From positions 1 through 54,933 of the forward strand of contig NZ_WNJO01000013.1 in assembly GCF_009720675.1 (NCBI RefSeq): DNA of 54,933 bases, in the 5' to 3' direction. The translations under genes and the position numbers were made by a program. Each line of letters starts with the position of its first letter. Positions within the stretch are counted from its first letter, which is position 1. This stretch comes from Secundilactobacillus folii (GTDB lineage: Bacteria > Bacillota > Bacilli > Lactobacillales > Lactobacillaceae). Shown here in pieces: positions 1 to 9,516 of this stretch. The notes beneath the pieces are model-generated. The model ran no database searches, was not told the origin of the DNA, and was given only the letters and a program-made list of their open reading frames with translations.

Positions 1-1805
1 CTAACATCCTTATTTTCAGTGTCATCATGATAGGTCACGGTGGCCGTGGTATTTGTATCTGGCGTGTAGGTAACCTGACGAACAACTTCAATCGCAGTAT
101 TCCCCGGCTCGACAGGGTTAACTGTAACCGAATCGTTAGCGGCCGCTTGTGCAGTGCCATTAACAGTAGTAGTAACTGCCGAAGTGTAACCTGCAGGTGT
201 CTTTAGATCACTCAGCGGATCAAAAGCTACCTGCTGGTCGGCATCACTGGTGCTGATACCGTCAGTATTAGTGGTCCAAACTGTATAGTCATAACTACCA
301 TCAGCCTGCTTTGTTGCCGTTCGATAGAACGTCTTACTGCTGATCGGTGAAACTGCATCAGTACCGTACTGAACACCATAATTAACCGTCATCTGTAGCG
401 CATTCGCGTCGTTCTTACCGGCATCCGTACCCGGATTCGTCGGCGTAAAGGTTGTCCGCGTGTAGGTAAATGAGTAAGTGTAGTTACTGTCCGTATCATC
501 AGCACTATTTTCAAATGCACTCAACCCGATATCATCTATCGTAACAGCATTCTTATCATTTACGGTATATTCAGGAACTACTTTTGCCACGATTGGGCCG
601 TCAAAAGCAGAGCCTTTGGCTTCTTGCCAAGTGCCAAAAGTGGGTTGCTTGGTGACATTATTGACGCTAACTGTCCTTTCAAGCTGAACCTTTTGCGAGC
701 CATTCGTTGGCGTCTCATCGGTACCATCTGGCAAAGCACCATCAACTGTAACCGTTAAAGTCTTGTGGGTCTCATCGTAATAATTCTCAGTGGTATCCTT
801 TGGAATCGTTGGCGTAGTCGAAGTTTCGGTCAGATTAATATTGAAAGTTTGGTCAGTATCAGGATCTAGATCAAATTGTGCAGCCTGCGCCTTGGTGTAA
901 TCAGCATCATTCACTACTTGATAGCCAGCAGCTGTAAGCTCGTCAATCTTATCGGCAATGTTAAATGAAACAGCTGTGTCGCCGTCACCTGACTGGCTCT
1001 CGGTATCGATGACCTGACCAGTCGTCTGATCCGTATAAGTCAACGTCGCCTTTTCCTGCGAAACCTTATACTTAACGTCCCGCGTCACATTAAGGTCTGT
1101 CGTAATGCCATCCGCACTGGCTAGGTCAATCGTTACGGCCTGATTGGCTGTGTCAGTTTGGCCATTAGCCGTAGTAGTAACCTGATCCAGTTCATAACCC
1201 TTGGCCGCGTGACTGGTAATATCATCTGCTGAGACCGCCGCAAAAGTAACGGATGAGTCACCCTTCGTCGCGTCACCATTGGTATCAGTCGTCCAGGCTG
1301 TATAAGTGTACTGACCATCGGTTCCTAATTGCGCTGTCCGATAAACCTTAACCGTCTGTGAAATCGAAGTATTGGTGCCATCAGCCTGCTGGTAATTAAC
1401 CGTTTCAATCACGTTTCTCGTCAAAGCAGTGGCATCGTTCTTACCGGCATCCGTACCTGGATTCGTCGGCGTAAAGGTTGTTTGCGTATAAGCAAAGTTA
1501 AAGTTAGCGGCGCCAGCATCCGTACTCGTTGCTGCTCCAAACGAAGCTAGTTGACTCGCAACATCATCAGCAGACACACTGGATTTGCCATTTTCCGCCT
1601 TCGCCGTGTAATTCGTTACTGGTGTTGCAGTAACATCGCTAAAGGTGCTACCATCACTGGTCCAATCACCATAAGTCACATCGCCAGTCACTTTATCAGT
1701 TGTGTAAGTTCGTTGATAGCCTAAAATTTGAGTCCCATTGGTTTGAGTCACAGCCGTGCCATCTGGCATGGTTCCAGTAACTTTAACCGTGAACTGTTTA
1801 TGCGT
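1..1805 (-). repeat. Tandem Mub-type repeat units of about 1.03 kb inside the adhesin
   Basis: One unit runs roughly 771-1805 and the next from 770 past the left edge. Both begin with THK followed by TVKV or TVTV and then PDGT. Both contain the peptide TFTPTNPGTDAGKNDA. The DNA for that peptide (411-455 and 1437-1481) differs at one of 45 bases, spaced 1,026 bp apart; the unit starts are 1,035 bp apart. The rest of the units is more diverged, so the 45-bp block is unusually conserved. Confidence 0.75.
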
Positions 1806-4800
1806 GTTTTGATATTGCGGATCATTGGTATCAGTTGGCGTGGATGGATCAGATAAACCGTGCTTCAAATGAACGATGAAGTCCTGTGATGCGCTATCAG
1901 CCGTATCAAAGTTAGCCTCGTCCGGGACGTCTGAACTAACGAGCTCATAACCCTTTTGCAAAAAGGTTTGTTGATCGGAATTGACCGTACTGAAATCAAT
2001 TGGCAAGTCCGTTAGTCCGTTGAGCTGATCCGTCTGAAGAACCGTTTGGGTCGTGTCATCGTAAAATTCTACCGAACCCGTTTGTGCATTCCGCGTGTAG
2101 GTGATCGTAACAATTGGATCCGTCAAAGACCCATCTGCATTGATAGCAAAACTAACTGTGACTGGTGTCGTATCTGTGCTATAGCCAGCAAACGCCTTCG
2201 GGGTATATGTCTGGCTTGAACCCACTTTGCCGGTTAACGACGTATCCACATCGTGACCAAAATCTTCATAGGTCTTGCCATCAGGTCCCAAAACTTGAGC
2301 CTGTACTTTAACTGTCTTAGTGTCACTAGTGTAATTAATAGTCGTTTCTTGACTAAGCGCAGTTCCATCAGAAGTCGGTGTAATAGTGGCTGCCGGTGCC
2401 CCCGTTGTGGTTGGTGCAAAATTGTCAACGGTAGGTGCCGTGTAGGCCGCAAAGCTATCAGTCCCATCAACTGGTACTAGAGAACCTAAAGTAACGGCTG
2501 GTTGATCATTATCAACACTCAAGGTGACTTGAGGTGCAAAAGTGACGGTCTGTTGCTGATCCGGTAACAACTGATTATCCGTACCAGCCTTGGCATCAAC
2601 GTTCACAAAATGAATGGTTCGAGTATAAGTTGTATTTTGCGAATAAACGACGTAATAATCAATATTGGCTGAATCAGCAGTCACCTGTTGACCTGCAATC
2701 TTAGTTGCATCATCGGGTAAGGCTTTGCCAGTACTGTCGAATACAAATGCAGTTGAGCCGTCTTTTTGCGTAACTGTCTCATCCGGCGTGTAGTCTGCAC
2801 CCTGACTGGTCGTCACTGAATCGGGGCCCGCCGTTGCAACCCAGTCGCCAAAGGTAACTACTGGTTTATCGGGCTGACTAAAGTCGACCGTCGCTGTCCG
2901 AGTAAAGTAGACTGGCACAGTCGTAGTGCTGACTACCGTGCCATCCGAATTCAAGTAGTGGATCGTTTCCGTTACCACTTTATCCAGATCATCTTGCTGA
3001 TTGCCGGTCTTGGTCAAATTATCATCGGTCAAACCGGTTGGCCACTTTGGTCCGTCAGTACCATTGACTGCAGTGTCCGGTTTAACCGGCTGACCGTTAC
3101 CATCCACCACTGCGTAATCTGGGCCATCGCCAACCGAAACCTTGATTTGAGTTTGAATGTACTTTAGTGTTACTGAATTATCCCCGTTAACCACGGTGTA
3201 ATCAGTTGGGTTGTCAGGATATGCTGTATAACCCGCAATAGCAGGACTGGTGACCGTCAGGTGCTCATCTACGATACCCCTCAAGGTTGTTGGCGCACTG
3301 CCAAGCAGGCTGCTATCGATAGCAGCGCCATTTTGATCGACGTAATGTACGCTAACGTTTTGTTGCTGAATATAGTGGATCGTCACTTCATTGGTGCCGT
3401 CACCATCAGACGAAACTTTATAACTAGTCGGACTTGTTGGGTCAACTTCATAGCCATCGATTGAGTAGTTGGGATCCGTTTTTGGGAGGTCAACGGTAGT
3501 GTTGAAATCAGCATCAATAGTCGAATCAGTGCCAATAGAATTGCCAGCTTGATCCACGTGTTTGACGATCACTTTCTCGGTATTGGCCTTATAGTGCAGC
3601 GTAACCGTATTATCAGCCGTCAGTGACGTCACCGTATAACTATCAGGGTTGTCCGTTGTCGTTACGGGATAACTGGTATCAAACGTGTAACCGTTAATCG
3701 TTGGATGGTCGATGGTTGTCGATTCGTTGAAGACAAATGACTTCGTTAGCGGATCCTGACCCGGAATTTCATTGCCATTTTGGTCAACGTATTTGACATT
3801 TACATTAACGTTTTGGGCATCGTAGGTGTAGGTAATCGTCGTGGTTTGTGGAATGTATGGATTGATAACTTTAAAAGAACCGAATTGCCATGTGCTACCT
3901 GTACCTAGTGAAGTACCGGCTCCCTTAGTATAAGTTAATGTATGAGAATCAGTAGCACCACTTGCATAGGTAAACTCGGCAAGAATAGTACCTGCATCTA
4001 TATCTTTAACGGTATATTTCACTGTCGACGGTGTTGAACCATTGTGAAGAACTTCCGTAATCGACTGCCCATTCGCGATAAATGGCGACATGTAGCCATT
4101 TGCGTTATCACTGGCAGCCGGTGTGTAACCTTCTAGTTCTTCTGATGGACTCGTCGTGTACTTTTGGCCTGATAAGCCCTGCATCTCAACTGAATCGACA
4201 CCAGCCAATGGGTTACCATTTTGATCAACATAATTAGTCGTTTGGGTTTGGACAACTGGCTTAATGACCACGTCGCCGTTCCAGCCTGAACCATTACCAC
4301 CAAGCTTCCCATAGACGTTTGTGACAATCGTCATATTACTGTGACTCACATAAACACTTTGCGGATCGTTATAGACGATCGTCCCCGTTGTCGGATCTGT
4401 GTAGCTGCTCCCTGTAATTGGCGTTGTTGACACGACGCTCCAGCCCGTTCCATTTTTTTTGCTGACAATTAAGATCAAATTACTTGGATCTTGCCGGTTA
4501 GTCGCTAAATCAAGGTGATAATTGTTCACTTCCATTTCGTAATAAATGTAATTGTCCCCACTGTTGGCTACTGAGGCTGCGTAACTGCCCGCTGCGTAAT
4601 CTGGATCGGTTACCGTAAAACCGGCTGGTAATTTAGAATCAGCCGTTGTACTTTTGGTCGTGCCATCGTCAGCAGTAGCAGTACCGTCTGTTTTTGCATT
4701 AGCGGTGTCCGTACCCTGTTCTGTCTGTAGTAAAGAAACTGCCGTCTTGGCTGCCAAAGCAGCGGGCTTATCAATTTTTAATGTCTCCGCAGTCACTGGT

Positions 4801-5537
4801 TGAGTGGTAGACGTTACGTCGCTAACGCCTGCCGTTTTATCAGTGTTTGTCGAATCTGCAGACTGGGTGGCTGACTGATCTGTAACTTGATCTGGCGACT
4901 GAACAGTAGCATTGGCAGCCTGCTTTTCTGTCTCAGCATTTGCAGTGTTATCCGATGTTGAATCATTTCGATTATCATTGATAGTTGTGCTGTTACTGTT
5001 AGATTGATCAGTTGTTTGTTTCGCCGAATCTTCACCATCATTTTCAGTATTAGTCTGAGCGGTCTTGCTACCAGAATTAACTGGACTGGCAGCCTTGTGA
5101 GTGGAACTCGACTGATCAGTATCACTAGCAGTCGTATCGGTTGCAGTCGACGCCCCAGTTTCGGCAACTTGAGCACCATTCGTATCTGCATTTTGTGAAG
5201 TTTGCGAATCAGATGTCGCCGTCGTCTGTTCAGTATCCGTACTAGAAGTTACATTCGTATTGGTACCGCTTTCATTTACCTTTTGCTGAGCAGATAATAC
5301 GACTTGAGGCTGCTGCAGTTTTGTTCCTGCATCAGTCGTTTCTGATTCTCCTTGATCGTCATTGGTGGCAGAATCGGCCTTAACTTCTGAAGCAAGCCCA
5401 AACTGAGCTAGCCCCAAACTTAAGGTCGTCAAACCAGCAACTAACCAAAGTTTTCCTGCTTTATAGAGTTTATACCTCTGCTTTTTAATACTGCTGTCTC
5501 GCACTAGGTTGTGATTATTTTTACCCATGTTACCCAT
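1..5537 (-). CDS. Giant mucin-binding-type surface adhesin, 5' part (cut by window edge)
   Basis: About 1,845 codons are open from an ATG at 5537 to the left edge, so the C-terminus and any anchor motif lie outside. A purine-rich ribosome site (GGGAGGGG) sits 5 bases upstream; a second in-frame ATG at 5528 is too far from it. The N-terminus carries the KxYKxGKxW signal-peptide motif (KLYKAGKLW, residues 23-31) and a hydrophobic stretch ending near EVKA. A Ser/Thr/Asp/Gln-rich low-complexity region of roughly 230 residues follows, then a lectin-like stretch, then four or more MucBP-type repeats with VDQNGN or VDQAGN cores (about 3130-4270), then larger Mub-type modules, two of them clear tandem copies. 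Proteins of this family are exported, fixed to the wall and bind mucus or other cells; adhesion here is inferred from the family. The class A sortase at 14301-15002 could anchor it, but no LPxTG motif is visible in this part. Confidence 0.85.
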   Translation of the reverse strand, partial: MGNMGKNNHNLVRDSSIKKQRYKLYKAGKLWLVAGLTTLSLGLAQFGLASEVKADSATNDDQGESETTDAGTKLQQPQVVLSAQQKVNESGTNTNVTSSTDTEQTTATSDSQTSQNADTNGAQVAETGASTATDTTASDTDQSSSTHKAASPVNSGSKTAQTNTENDGEDSAKQTTDQSNSNSTTINDNRNDSTSDNTANAETEKQAANATVQSPDQVTDQSATQSADSTNTDKTAGVSDVTSTTQPVTAETLKIDKPAALAAKTAVSLLQTEQGTDTANAKTDGTATADDGTTKSTTADSKLPAGFTVTDPDYAAGSYAASVANSGDNYIYYEMEVNNYHLDLATNRQDPSNLILIVSKKNGTGWSVVSTTPITGSSYTDPTTGTIVYNDPQSVYVSHSNMTIVTNVYGKLGGNGSGWNGDVVIKPVVQTQTTNYVDQNGNPLAGVDSVEMQGLSGQKYTTSPSEELEGYTPAASDNANGYMSPFIANGQSITEVLHNGSTPSTVKYTVKDIDAGTILAEFTYASGATDSHTLTYTKGAGTSLGTGSTWQFGSFKVINPYIPQTTTITYTYDAQNVNVNVKYVDQNGNEIPGQDPLTKSFVFNESTTIDHPTINGYTFDTSYPVTTTDNPDSYTVTSLTADNTVTLHYKANTEKVIVKHVDQAGNSIGTDSTIDADFNTTVDLPKTDPNYSIDGYEVDPTSPTSYKVSSDGDGTNEVTIHYIQQQNVSVHYVDQNGAAIDSSLLGSAPTTLRGIVDEHLTVTSPAIAGYTAYPDNPTDYTVVNGDNSVTLKYIQTQIKVSVGDGPDYAVVDGNGQPVKPDTAVNGTDGPKWPTGLTDDNLTKTGNQQDDLDKVVTETIHYLNSDGTVVSTTTVPVYFTRTATVDFSQPDKPVVTFGDWVATAGPDSVTTSQGADYTPDETVTQKDGSTAFVFDSTGKALPDDATKIAGQQVTADSANIDYYVVYSQNTTYTRTIHFVNVDAKAGTDNQLLPDQQQTVTFAPQVTLSVDNDQPAVTLGSLVPVDGTDSFAAYTAPTVDNFAPTTTGAPAATITPTSDGTALSQETTINYTSDTKTVKVQAQVLGPDGKTYEDFGHDVDTSLTGKVGSSQTYTPKAFAGYSTDTTPVTVSFAINADGSLTDPIVTITYTRNAQTGSVEFYDDTTQTVLQTDQLNGLTDLPIDFSTVNSDQQTFLQKGYELVSSDVPDEANFDTADSASQDFIVHLKHGLSDPSTPTDTNDPQYQNTHKQFTVKVTGTMPDGTAVTQTNGTQILGYQRTYTTDKVTGDVTYGDWTSDGSTFSDVTATPVTNYTAKAENGKSSVSADDVASQLASFGAATSTDAGAANFNFAYTQTTFTPTNPGTDAGKNDATALTRNVIETVNYQQADGTNTSISQTVKVYRTAQLGTDGQYTYTAWTTDTNGDATKGDSSVTFAAVSADDITSHAAKGYELDQVTTTANGQTDTANQAVTIDLASADGITTDLNVTRDVKYKVSQEKATLTYTDQTTGQVIDTESQSGDGDTAVSFNIADKIDELTAAGYQVVNDADYTKAQAAQFDLDPDTDQTFNINLTETSTTPTIPKDTTENYYDETHKTLTVTVDGALPDGTDETPTNGSQKVQLERTVSVNNVTKQPTFGTWQEAKGSAFDGPIVAKVVPEYTVNDKNAVTIDDIGLSAFENSADDTDSNYTYSFTYTRTTFTPTNPGTDAGKNDANALQMTVNYGVQYGTDAVSPISSKTFYRTATKQADGSYDYTVWTTNTDGISTSDADQQVAFDPLSDLKTPAGYTSAVTTTVNGTAQAAANDSVTVNPVEPGNTAIEVVRQVTYTPDTNTTATVTYHDDTENKDV
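3130..4270 (-). repeat. MucBP-type repeat array in the adhesin
   Basis: Successive segments of about 70-90 residues each start with a beta-strand and a VDQNG-like turn: TNYVDQNGNPLAG, VKYVDQNGNEIPG, VKHVDQAGNSIG and VHYVDQNGAAID. Each is followed by a GYT/GYE motif and a short TVTLHY/TIHY strand. This is the pattern of MucBP domains. A fifth copy at the low-coordinate end looks degenerate. Confidence 0.7.
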
Positions 5538-5648
5538 GGTTACCCCTCCCTTAATAAGCCTACTTTAAAATGCCGAATAAAAAATTAAAATAACTCCCCC
5601 CACCGTCATATTCAAAAGGATTACTTGAGCGTAAAACTTCTTAAAGAC

Positions 5649-5677
5649 ATTATAATAATTTTCATTACCAATGCCAA
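5649..5677 (-). promoter_or_regulatory. Promoter of the surface adhesin
   Basis: On the minus strand TTGGCA (5677-5672) is followed after 17 bases by a perfect TATAAT (5654-5649). This would give a leader of about 105 bases before the ATG at 5537. The rest of the 5538-6106 gap is AT-rich; I see no other gene in it. Confidence 0.6.
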
Positions 5678-6030
5678 CCTTATATACTTGATTATTGATG
5701 ACATTTTGATGACTTTATGACCCTAAATTATTATTTAACCCAAGTTTTACCGGCTTGAATGTCATTAATATCAGTCGTTAAAGACATCTCCGATATTTTG
5801 AGAATTAAGACTACGCTTTCAAACCGGATAAAATAACCATAGTCCCTATCAGCTGGATTTACAATAAATTAAGTCTATTTTCTAAAAAGACAGTTCATTA
5901 TTTTAAGATTGTTTGAATTTTCCCTTTGCTAGCGGATCGATTTAATTTAAAAACCCGACAACAAAACCCTTTTAATTTAAATTTTAATCCGCCTTTAGGA
6001 TTTCTTTTTGGCGTTAAAACTGCATTCCGG

Positions 6031-6100
6031 TTGTTTATCTTAAGGCCTTTATGGTATGATTGCGGTAGTTTATTAGAGAGTTCTAATCATTAGGAGGTTA
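6031..6100 (+). promoter_or_regulatory. Promoter and ribosome site of the CBS-domain gene
   Basis: TTGTTT (6031-6036), an 18-base spacer and TATGAT (6055-6060) form a plausible sigma-A promoter. TAGGAGGT at 6091-6098 is a strong ribosome site that fixes the ATG at 6107. Confidence 0.5.
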
Positions 6101-6106
6101 CACCAA

Positions 6107-6748
6107 ATGTTGTTGAAATCCTTGGTCAAGCCAAAGGAACGACTGGTGACCGTTCAAGAAGACGTCACCCTAGAAGAGGCATTAAAGGTTCTTGAAGATA
6201 CTGGATATCGATGCGTTCCAATTTTAGATGAAACCGGAACGATCTTTAGGGGAAATATCTACAAGATGCATATTTACCGGCACAAGTCTCGTGGTGGAGA
6301 CATGAAGCTACCGGTGACCACTTTATTAAAAAATGCCACGAAGTTCATCACTGTAAACGCCGCCTTCTTTAACGTGTTTTTCTCCATTAAAGATTTACCC
6401 TACATCGCCGTTCTCGATGCTAGCAACCATTTTTACGGCATCTTGACCCATACACGTCTGATGGATATGCTGTCACAAGCGTGGAACGTCAACATCGGTT
6501 CCTATGTTCTGACGGTGGTTTCACCAGGTAACCGCGGTGATTTAGCCGGCAGCGCCAAAATCATCACCAAGTATACGAGTATCGTCAGCGTTATCAGCCT
6601 AGATGCTCAGGAAGGCGAACTGGTTCACCGAATCATGTTTACGTTGCCAGCTGATGTTGATAAGAACCGGCTGGATCGAATCGTTCATGCGCTGGAACGC
6701 AAAGAATTCCGAGTGCCTGAAATTGAAGATTTGCACAATGAAATTTAA
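6107..6748 (+). CDS. cbpA: CBS-ACT domain protein, cyclic-di-AMP-binding CbpA type
   Basis: 213 residues. Two CBS modules span about residues 1-130 (SLVKPKERLVTV at the start, a second one around KLPVTTLLKNATKFITV and FYGILTHTRLMDML). A C-terminal ACT-like domain covers about 135-210. This architecture matches the cytosolic CBS-ACT protein of Listeria and lactobacilli that binds cyclic-di-AMP; the ligand is inferred, not shown. No enzyme domain is attached, so a sensory role is likely. It is monocistronic, has its own promoter, and faces the mazF operon across a shared terminator. Confidence 0.7.
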   Translation: MLLKSLVKPKERLVTVQEDVTLEEALKVLEDTGYRCVPILDETGTIFRGNIYKMHIYRHKSRGGDMKLPVTTLLKNATKFITVNAAFFNVFFSIKDLPYIAVLDASNHFYGILTHTRLMDMLSQAWNVNIGSYVLTVVSPGNRGDLAGSAKIITKYTSIVSVISLDAQEGELVHRIMFTLPADVDKNRLDRIVHALERKEFRVPEIEDLHNEI

Positions 6749-6760
6749 AACTGAAAAAAA

Positions 6761-6795
6761 GGGCCCCATCTTGGTAGTCAGATGGTGGCCCTTTT
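6761..6795. terminator. Bidirectional terminator between cbpA and mazF
   Basis: Arms GGGCC-CATCT and AGATG-GGCCC pair across a short loop, with an A-run on the left (6754-6760) and TTTT on the right. It lies between two convergent genes. Confidence 0.75.
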
Positions 6796-6809
6796 GCTAT
6801 GTAGTTTTA

Positions 6810-7196
6810 TTACGCATGTTTCCGTTTCTTATAATCACTCTTCTTATTCAACCCAATGCTGACTTCTAAAGCTCGGTCAACTTGTTGCATCGTCGCATCA
6901 TCTAGTTGGTCGACATGATCTTTCAGTCGTTGCTTATCGATGGTTCTGATTTGTTCTAATAAGATGACCGAATCTTTTTCAATGCCTGAGTGATGGGCTT
7001 TAATTCCAACGTGGGTTGGCATTTTTGGCTTGGAAATCCGTGCAGTAATTGCGGCAACGATCACGGTTGGACTGTAGTGGTTCCCAATGTTGTTCTGCAC
7101 GACCAGCACGGGTCTAACTCCGCCTTGCTCAGAGCCAACCACGGGTGATAGATCCGCATAGAAAATATCACCGCGTTTGATCTCATCATTTGCCAT
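6810..7196 (-). CDS. mazF: MazF/PemK-family mRNA endoribonuclease toxin
   Basis: 128 residues. The N-terminus shows the MazF core: [21 protein letters not shown], then RPVLVVQN and [10 protein letters not shown], ending in the usual [13 protein letters not shown] helix. In Bacillus NdoA the same fold cuts mRNA at specific short sites. GGGGAT five bases upstream of the ATG is the ribosome site. It follows the antitoxin gene by 32 bases, and the pair lies just downstream of alr, as in Bacillus, which supports an NdoA-type module. Confidence 0.9.
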   Translation of the reverse strand: MANDEIKRGDIFYADLSPVVGSEQGGVRPVLVVQNNIGNHYSPTVIVAAITARISKPKMPTHVGIKAHHSGIEKDSVILLEQIRTIDKQRLKDHVDQLDDATMQQVDRALEVSIGLNKKSDYKKRKHA

Positions 7197-7228
7197 TTTT
7201 TCATCCCCTATCCCTCGTCGAATAATGG

Positions 7229-7477
7229 TTAGGCATCCAAATACAGTTCGGCGACTTCTGCTTCACACGGCAGGTATTCCTGCACAATCTCTGAATTTAA
7301 CTGACCCATTGCTTGATAGCCAGCAATCAGAGCCTCAGTTTTAGCAACTACTCCAGCGGTTAGTTTAATTTGCCCTAAGTTAGAAACGGCAAATGACAAA
7401 GCGCTTCGACTTAAAGAAATTGAAGGCTGAGACCGTTGCTGTTGCCAGCTCATATTTCGAACAACGTAATTCTTCAT
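7229..7477 (-). CDS. Putative antitoxin of the MazF pair (EndoAI-like C-terminus)
   Basis: 82 residues, basic N-terminus and acidic C-terminus, directly upstream of mazF. The C-terminal pattern [12 protein letters not shown] followed by E.L..EAE resembles, from memory, the toxin-binding tail of Bacillus EndoAI (GYLEMAKINLNIASEA..EYEAE). The N-terminus does not look like a typical MazE/AbrB domain and fits a ribbon-helix-helix protein only loosely. TAGGAGT upstream supports the ATG at 7477. The antitoxin role is inferred mainly from position and the C-terminal pattern. Confidence 0.65.
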   Translation of the reverse strand: MKNYVVRNMSWQQQRSQPSISLSRSALSFAVSNLGQIKLTAGVVAKTEALIAGYQAMGQLNSEIVQEYLPCEAEVAELYLDA

Positions 7478-7628
7478 GATTGACTCCTATTCATCCCTGT
7501 CACTTATTCTTATAATTCTACCATTCAAGCCTGGAAAATAGAAGTATTTAGAGCAAAACTCTACCTCGATAAGTAAATTCCATCCTGTTCGCAAAAAAAT
7601 CCGACTTAAAACCGGTTTGTAATCAAAT

Positions 7629-7675
7629 AGAAAAAGACCAACAAATTGGCTTTGTACCAACTTTGTTTGCCTTTT
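7629..7675 (-). terminator. Terminator of the acpS-alr unit
   Basis: On the minus strand GGCAAACAAAGTTGG pairs imperfectly with CCAATTTGTTGGTC around the loop TACAAAG, followed by TTTTTC. It lies about 70 bases after the alr stop, which implies a separate promoter for the toxin-antitoxin pair in 7478-7628. Confidence 0.55.
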
Positions 7676-7741
7676 TTAATCATATTTAAAAACCAATTAT
7701 CGCTTGCAAATAGAAAAAACATTGATAATCAAAATAAGCTG

Positions 7742-8854
7742 TTAATTAACATACACTCGTGGGAGACGCGCTGTAAAGCCACAGGCGATTTCGTAGTGAA
7801 TCGTTCCACAGTAATCCGCAACGTCTTGAAGAGTAATCGATTGACCATGATCGGCACCAACCAGCGTCACTTTTGTACCCACGGCATATTTTTGAGGCAA
7901 CCGGATCATAAGCTGGTCCATGCAGATTCGGCCAATAATCTCGCACAATTGACCATCAACTAACACGTGAAAGCCCTGTAAGCGACGTTCGTAACCATCT
8001 GCATACCCGATTGGCAACGTTCCAACCCACTCATCCTCCGTTGCAGTATACGTTGCACCGTAACTGACCGAATAGCCCTTAGGCAGTTGCTTAACGAAAA
8101 CTAGTTGGCTCGTCAAGCTCATTGCTGGCTTAAGCTTATACGGCTCTTTTAGTTCAGTACCAGAAGGATTCAATCCGTAAGCCGCAACACCAAAACGAAT
8201 CATATTACCATTGCAGACTTCGTGCCAAAGCGACGTTGCCGAATTGGAGACGTGAACGTACCGTGGCCGTTTTGGTAACACAGCCATGAAGGCTTGCCAG
8301 CGAGCAACCTGGATTTTAAAGTAGTCGGTATCAGCAGAATCAGCCGTTGCAAAATGGGTAAAGATCCCTTCAAAGTCAAACTGGGGATGTGTTTCTAAAT
8401 AGTTGACAGCGACACTTAATTCTTCTGGTTGTTGAAATCCTAACCGACCCATACCGGTATCTAACCCTAGGTGAACCGCTAAGTGATGGCCAGTCTGCAA
8501 AAAACTGGCCGCCGATTCAAGCCATTCAACTGAGCCTACGGTGGCTGAAATATGGTGACTAGCCATTAAATCAGCATACTTTGGCTCTGTGATACCCAAT
8601 ACTAAGATGGGTTCATTGAAGCCCGCAGCCCGCAACGTCAGCGCTTCATCCAAAATTGCCACACAAAAGCCACTTGCTCCGGCTCGTTCAGCGGTTCGAG
8701 CGACCTGTGTAATACCATGGCCATAACCGTTTGCTTTAACAACTTGAAATAGCTCTGTACCCGACTTTAAACGGGCTTTTTCAGCAGCAATATTATCGTA
8801 GATGGCTGATTGATCGATCACGAGTTGTGAGGGCCGATGGTTACCAATTGTCAT
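7742..8854 (-). CDS. alr: Alanine racemase
   Basis: 370 residues. This PLP enzyme interconverts L- and D-alanine and supplies D-Ala for peptidoglycan. The PLP lysine lies in [10 protein letters not shown] (K40), and the second catalytic tyrosine in [10 protein letters not shown]. The conserved stretches [13 protein letters not shown] and [17 protein letters not shown] are present. Length is normal for the family. The ATG overlaps the acpS stop by four bases (8851-8854), so the two are translationally coupled. Confidence 0.97.
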   Translation of the reverse strand: MTIGNHRPSQLVIDQSAIYDNIAAEKARLKSGTELFQVVKANGYGHGITQVARTAERAGASGFCVAILDEALTLRAAGFNEPILVLGITEPKYADLMASHHISATVGSVEWLESAASFLQTGHHLAVHLGLDTGMGRLGFQQPEELSVAVNYLETHPQFDFEGIFTHFATADSADTDYFKIQVARWQAFMAVLPKRPRYVHVSNSATSLWHEVCNGNMIRFGVAAYGLNPSGTELKEPYKLKPAMSLTSQLVFVKQLPKGYSVSYGATYTATEDEWVGTLPIGYADGYERRLQGFHVLVDGQLCEIIGRICMDQLMIRLPQKYAVGTKVTLVGADHGQSITLQDVADYCGTIHYEIACGFTARLPRVYVN

Positions 8855-9213
8855 TTCTTAACGTCTCCTTCTAGCAAAACCTGCGTCATCACTAATTGAC
8901 TGGTATGGGAAATTGAAACAAACCCGTTGCCGTTAAAGGGGTGTTTTTTCAAGACTGGCTTACCGCTTTCATCATCTAATATCTCGATATCTTGAAACGA
9001 AACGGCCTGACCAATTCCCGTTCCAAACGCTTTACTATAGGCTTCTTTAGCTGACCAGCGTCCGGCTAGGAATTCATTCGCGTGCTTTCCCGTTAGTTGA
9101 TGATAGACATCAGCCTCATTTGCAGTTAGCACCTTTTTAACGAACCGCTCGTGCTCTTTGACGGCACAAATTCGGCCGATTTCTTCAATGTCCACACCAA
9201 TACCGTAAATCAC
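8851..9213 (-). CDS. acpS: Holo-[acyl-carrier-protein] synthase
   Basis: 120 residues. It transfers 4'-phosphopantetheine from CoA to the acyl carrier protein in fatty-acid synthesis. The metal-binding motif GIGVDIEEI (D8) and the second signature [16 protein letters not shown] (E57) are intact. The start is GTG at 9213, eight bases behind GAGGA. It forms a two-gene unit with alr, the classic Firmicute arrangement. Confidence 0.95.
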   Translation of the reverse strand: MIYGIGVDIEEIGRICAVKEHERFVKKVLTANEADVYHQLTGKHANEFLAGRWSAKEAYSKAFGTGIGQAVSFQDIEILDDESGKPVLKKHPFNGNGFVSISHTSQLVMTQVLLEGDVKK

Positions 9214-9425
9214 TTGCAGATCCTCACTTTTCTCTCTTATTTCGTAGCTTTTATTCTACCACAAACAGCCATCCCTTAACATGACACCTACTCACCTTGG
9301 CTTGATTGATTTTCACCTTGTTTTTAGATTGAGTTGAGTGCGAATTACCTGCTAAAAGCGAGTGTTACAAGACTACTGGCCCACATATCCCACGGACCAC
9401 ACTCTGATCTCTATGTTTGGCCATA

Positions 9426-9496
9426 AAAAAAGGATTCCCCACAATAGAAAATCCTCTTTTGAATGACGAAACTCGAGAATCCAAACGAGTTTCGTC
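9426..9496 (-). terminator. Tandem terminator hairpins after cshA
   Basis: A perfect 11-bp stem (9465-9475 with 9486-9496, arms GACGAAACTCG) lies just past the stop. About 10 bases further an AGGATT/AATCCT stem (9432-9455) is followed on the minus strand by a run of seven T. The remaining part of 9214-9425 holds only the acpS upstream region, with a possible TAGAAT -10 near 9257. Confidence 0.65.
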
Positions 9497-9516
9497 ACCC
9501 ACTATAAATTTCGTGA

